This document shows positions 7,318 to 9,502 of a stretch of 9,502 nt of DNA, one piece after another. The stretch is from Actinomycetes bacterium. Lineage in GTDB: Bacteria; Actinomycetota; Acidimicrobiia; Acidimicrobiales; Acidimicrobiaceae. Each line of letters begins with the position of its first letter. Positions within the stretch are counted from its first letter, which is position 1. Both the position numbers and the translations under genes were made by a program. Under the pieces are notes generated by a model. The model did not search any database and was not told the DNA's origin. It worked only from the letters and a program-made list of their open reading frames with translations. Location of the stretch: the NCBI GenBank assembly GCA_021785315.1, contig JAJYFX010000042.1, positions 1 through 9,502 on the forward strand, written 5' to 3'.

Positions 7318-8784
7318 ATGAGGGTTGCCGTCGCATATCCACCCATAATTACTGATAAGGGCGTACCTTTATTATCTCAGAATCGACAATTTCAATACTT
7401 CAATAATCCAACCTTCATTTACCCGGTGATACCAGCGACAGCTGCAACGGTGGTGGCCCAAGGGGGGCATGACGTCGCTTGGCTTGACGGAATAGCAAGT
7501 GAGCAGTCATATGAAGAGTTTGTTGCCAGCGTCGAAGAATTTGCTCCGGACTTCATGGCGGTGGAATCGAAGACGCCGACAATCAAGGCATACTGGGCAA
7601 CTATTGACGATCTGAAAGACCGTTTTCCGGGCTTGCGTATTGTCCTAATGGGCGATCACGTTACAGCCATGCCTGAGGAGTCGTTGCTCAATTCAAGAGT
7701 GGACTTTGTCCTGACAGGTGGAGATTTCGATGTCAGCCTCCTGGCACTGGCGGACCACCTTGAAAAGGGCACCGATATTCCACCCGGTATATATTTTCGC
7801 GAGGGTGACGATATTCGCAACACCGGAAAATTTGAGACGAAGTCTCGTTTAGGTGAACTGCCATTTATTGATCGCAAACTAACCCGTTGGGAACTCTATT
7901 CCCAGAAGAACGGAAACTTCAAATATACCCCTGGAACTTACACCATGTTTGGACGGGACTGTTGGTGGCGAAAAGGGGGAGGATGCACCTTTTGTTCTTG
8001 GACAACCATATTCCCGAAATTTGGTGTCACAACACCGGAAAGAGCTCTAGATGAGGTAGGTCAATTGATTGAGCTTGGCGTTCGAGAAATATTCGACGAC
8101 ACCGGCACATTTCCCAGGGGTGCGTGGTTGCAGAAGTTTTGCCGGGGAATGATTGATCGAGGGTACAACAAGCATGTGCGCATGGGTTGCAATATGCGTT
8201 CAGATGCCCTCACGGAAGCTGAGTACAACCTTATGGGTGAGGCGGGTTTCAGATTTATTTTGTACGGAGTCGAATCGGCAACCCAGTCGACGCTTGAACG
8301 CCTCAACAAAGGTACGAAGTGGGACGATATCAAGCAGGCCACCCAGTGGGCCAAGAAGGCGGGTTTGGAACCGCACGTGACGTGCATGGTTGGCTATCCG
8401 TGGGAGAGCTACGAAGAAGCCAAGCGAACGGTTGATCTCACAAAAGAGCTATTCGAGCTTGGCTATATTGACACATTGCAGGCGACGATCGTCATTCCTT
8501 ATCCAGGGACGGCGCTTTTCAAGGAAGCCGAGAAGAGTGGTTGGTTGCGCACGACCGATTGGGATCGATACGATATGCGGGAACCAATTCTAAGCTCTCC
8601 GATTCCAGACGAGAAAATACTTGAACTGACAAGGGATCTGTATAAGTCGTTTGTAACTCCCAAGTACGTGCTGCGCAAACTTGCCTCGATACGCAACAAA
8701 GATGATTTCAACTATCTGGTTGTTAGGGGTGGCAAGTATATATTTGGCCATCTTAAGGATTTTTCTTCGGTCAAGTCCCGATGA
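7318..8784 (+). CDS. B12-binding-domain radical SAM enzyme
   Basis: This 488-residue protein has an N-terminal cobalamin-binding Rossmann-like domain (about 1-150; MRVAVAYPP and GLRIVLMGDHVTAMPEES) and a radical SAM barrel (about 205-410). The iron-sulfur cysteines are Cys215, Cys223 and Cys226 in GRDCWWRKGGGCTFCSW, spaced CX7CX2C rather than the usual CX3CX2C. I recall this longer spacing as a family trait, also seen in some RiPP-maturation enzymes, not as damage. Other matches are EIFDDTGTFPRG (257-268), YGVESATQSTLERLNKG (316-332) and VIPYPGTALF (392-401). The B12 domain lacks a DxHxxG motif, as in many class B methylases. The family is often found in polysaccharide or lipid clusters, but I know of no assigned reaction; methylation of a glycan or lipid is inference. 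The ATG is preceded by GAGAGGA at 7307-7313. Confidence 0.9.
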   Translation: MRVAVAYPPIITDKGVPLLSQNRQFQYFNNPTFIYPVIPATAATVVAQGGHDVAWLDGIASEQSYEEFVASVEEFAPDFMAVESKTPTIKAYWATIDDLKDRFPGLRIVLMGDHVTAMPEESLLNSRVDFVLTGGDFDVSLLALADHLEKGTDIPPGIYFREGDDIRNTGKFETKSRLGELPFIDRKLTRWELYSQKNGNFKYTPGTYTMFGRDCWWRKGGGCTFCSWTTIFPKFGVTTPERALDEVGQLIELGVREIFDDTGTFPRGAWLQKFCRGMIDRGYNKHVRMGCNMRSDALTEAEYNLMGEAGFRFILYGVESATQSTLERLNKGTKWDDIKQATQWAKKAGLEPHVTCMVGYPWESYEEAKRTVDLTKELFELGYIDTLQATIVIPYPGTALFKEAEKSGWLRTTDWDRYDMREPILSSPIPDEKILELTRDLYKSFVTPKYVLRKLASIRNKDDFNYLVVRGGKYIFGHLKDFSSVKSR

Positions 8785-8867
8785 GCGAGAATAGTTTGTC
8801 TTACGACTTCGGCGATGTTGAAGTAAGATCCCGCCTTCGGCGATTTTCACCAAATCCGATATTTTGA
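8781..8867 (+). CDS. 28-codon frame overlapping the radical SAM stop; possible truncated gene
   Basis: An ATG at 8781 overlaps the radical SAM stop as ATGA, the classical arrangement for translational coupling. The frame reads MSENSLSYDFGDVEVRSR and ends with RFSPNPIF before TGA at 8865. The sequence is not low-complexity and looks like the start of a larger soluble protein rather than a finished small one, but I recognise no family. The adjoining DNA becomes AT-rich and repeat-bearing and leads to a recombinase gene, so the frame may be the 5' remnant of a gene cut by a mobile-element insertion. Within it the 10-mer CTTCGGCGAT occurs twice (8807 and 8835). It could also be a chance overlap. 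Confidence 0.35.
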   Translation: MSENSLSYDFGDVEVRSRLRRFSPNPIF

Positions 8868-8916
8868 GTAAGTCATAAGTTACCAAGTAGCTGGTTAGAG
8901 CTTTGTAGATATAGAG

Positions 8917-8943
8917 TATAGGTGTTTGTTTTGTACACCTATA
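8917..8943. repeat. Perfect 9-bp inverted repeat with 9-bp spacer
   Basis: TATAGGTGT (8917-8925) and ACACCTATA (8935-8943) are exact reverse complements around TTGTTTTGT. There is no T run beyond the right arm, so a simple terminator is unlikely. Arm and spacer lengths are near those of tyrosine-recombinase crossover sites, and the site lies between the truncated frame and the recombinase gene. It could be an attachment or end site or a protein-binding operator. Confidence 0.6.
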
Positions 8944-8960
8944 GGATTTCTGTTGTGCAC

Positions 8961-9068
8961 ATCGGCATCTCCAAGTTTATGCCGACTACAGGATTATGCC
9001 GAGTTCGCCCGTTGGGGCGAGTATTTGACCTGATCAAAGAGGTGTCGGCAGGAAACTGGTCGGCATAA
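8961..9068. repeat. Cluster of five TCGGCA(TAA) motifs in both orientations
   Basis: Motifs: TCGGCAT at 8962-8968 (forward), TTATGCCGAC at 8977-8986 (reverse), TTATGCCGA at 8994-9002 (reverse), GTCGGCA at 9044-9050 (forward) and GTCGGCATAA at 9059-9068 (forward). The second and fifth are perfect 10-bp inverted copies. The reverse pair is 17 bp apart and the forward pair 15 bp apart, so together they form a roughly symmetrical inverted array centred near 9023. The first and second can also pair as a 7-bp hairpin. Inside lies a separate hairpin TCGCCC-GTTG-GGGCGA (9005-9020). Such an array just upstream of a recombinase gene suggests binding sites at an element end. Confidence 0.7.
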
Positions 9069-9085
9069 TAACAGATTCTACGTAA

Positions 9086-9117
9086 GACTCCTCTGTGGAT
9101 TTATCCAGAGAGGAGTC
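9086..9117 (+). promoter_or_regulatory. Hairpin sequestering the recombinase ribosome-binding site
   Basis: Bases 9086-9100 and 9103-9117 are reverse complements with a single mismatch (G9095 against G9108), giving a long stem with a very short loop. The right arm contains AGAGGAG (9109-9115), the Shine-Dalgarno seven bases before the ATG at 9123, and the left arm contains its complement CTCCTCT-like sequence. In the folded mRNA the ribosome site would be covered. There is no T run, so this is not an intrinsic terminator. A role in keeping recombinase translation low is inferred. Confidence 0.6.
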
Positions 9118-9122
9118 CAGTC

Positions 9123-9502
9123 ATGGATGAAGCATCACACGTTCGGGTGAGCGGGCCATTGGAGCCCTTCGCACTCGGATTTCGTAGGGAACTTGCTTTT
9201 CGAGGTTACACACCAGGTTCGGCAGCGCAGCAGTTGAGGTTGGTGGAGCGTTTGAGTCGATGGCTTGCTGACAGAGAGCTTGACGTGCGAGGAATCACAC
9301 CTGAACAGATAGAACAGTTCGTCGGCGCAAGGCGTGCAGAAGGTTACCGCCACTGGATCTCGCCTCAAGCCCTGGTGCCACTGCTCGATTATTTGTGCAG
9401 CCTCGACGCCTTAGCAGCTCCACCAGCTGCCGCGCCATCGCCGAGGGAGGAAATCCTTGAGCGTTATACAAAGTTTATGGTCTCTGAGCGTGCCCCTCTG
9501 TG
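9123..9502 (+). CDS. Tyrosine recombinase/integrase, N-terminal part (3' end outside window)
   Basis: The frame is open from ATG 9123 to the right edge, 126 complete codons. It begins MDEASHVRVSGPLEPFALG and continues with a helical SAM-like DNA-binding domain: FRRELAFRGYTPGSAAQQL (20-38), RLSRWLADREL (43-53), ITPEQIEQFVGARRAEGY (58-75), then an Ala/Pro-rich linker (about 97-107) and EEILERYTKFMVSER. This pattern of an extra N-terminal helical region followed by a Pro-rich linker matches actinobacterial tyrosine recombinases of about 400 residues. The catalytic Arg-His-Arg-Tyr domain would lie beyond the window, so activity cannot be judged. A good ribosome site AGAGGAG (9109-9115) precedes the ATG but lies in a hairpin. 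The codon use is more G+C-rich than the glycan genes, consistent with transfer. Confidence 0.82.
   Translation, partial: MDEASHVRVSGPLEPFALGFRRELAFRGYTPGSAAQQLRLVERLSRWLADRELDVRGITPEQIEQFVGARRAEGYRHWISPQALVPLLDYLCSLDALAAPPAAAPSPREEILERYTKFMVSERAPL

Larger units (their letters stand above)
8868..9502 (+). mobile_element. Left part of a tyrosine-recombinase mobile element (boundary uncertain)
   Basis: The stretch combines a recombinase gene start with dense inverted repeats upstream, differing in base composition and content from the glycan genes. The left boundary cannot be fixed: candidates are just after 8867, the 8917-8943 inverted repeat, or the TCGGCA cluster starting at 8961. The recombinase N-terminus resembles actinobacterial integrases that I recall from groups of several consecutive recombinase genes (RIT-like elements), but only one gene is visible, so the element type is inference. 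Confidence 0.45.

Noticed and set aside
8807..8844. Direct repeat CTTCGGCGAT, 28 bp apart
   Set aside because: Only two copies of a 10-mer within a short frame; no third copy nearby and no link to the recombinase motifs, so chance cannot be excluded.
9025..9070. TTGACC (9025-9030) with CATAAT (9065-9070) as a recombinase promoter
   Set aside because: The spacing is 34 bases, far from the usual 16-18, and no other -10 fits the TTGACC.

Overview
The window looks like a chromosomal segment of an actinomycete, most plausibly from the Acidimicrobiia. The main clue is the first gene, whose 42-residue GYWLVASDGG-type repeats I know mainly from surface proteins of that class. Moderate G+C, several TTG starts and purine-rich ribosome sites are compatible, but the assignment rests on family recall, not on a search.

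Layout. 1-1152 (+) is the C-terminal part of a secreted or surface protein ending in six tandem repeats, followed by a strong intrinsic terminator. 1225-1503 has no convincing gene. 1504-3615 (+) is a two-domain membrane protein: a Wzx/MOP-type flippase fused to a cytoplasmic GT2 glycosyltransferase. 3647-6009 (-) is a two-gene operon read right to left, ugd (UDP-glucose 6-dehydrogenase) then uxs (UDP-glucuronate decarboxylase). A divergent, AT-rich spacer (6010-6240) separates it from a second GT2 glycosyltransferase with C-terminal membrane segments (6241-7206, +) and a B12-binding radical SAM enzyme (7318-8784, +). A 28-codon frame overlaps the radical SAM stop by ATGA and ends abruptly. 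From about 8870 onward the character changes: inverted repeats, a cluster of five TCGGCA motifs in both orientations, a hairpin covering a ribosome-binding site, and the start of a tyrosine recombinase that runs off the right edge.

How the genes fit together. Ugd and Uxs convert UDP-glucose to UDP-glucuronate and then UDP-xylose. The two GT2 enzymes and the flippase could use these donors to build a lipid-linked glycan and move it across the membrane. The radical SAM enzyme belongs to a recognisable but functionally unassigned B12-type family and may modify the glycan or its lipid; that is inference. The recombinase region appears to be the left end of a mobile element, possibly a recombinase-in-trio (RIT) type, that landed just after the radical SAM gene and may have truncated the next gene.

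The most noteworthy points are the flippase-GT2 fusion, the hairpin sequestering the recombinase ribosome site, the TCGGCA motif cluster, and the coupled 28-codon remnant. I see no RNA genes and no CRISPR array.
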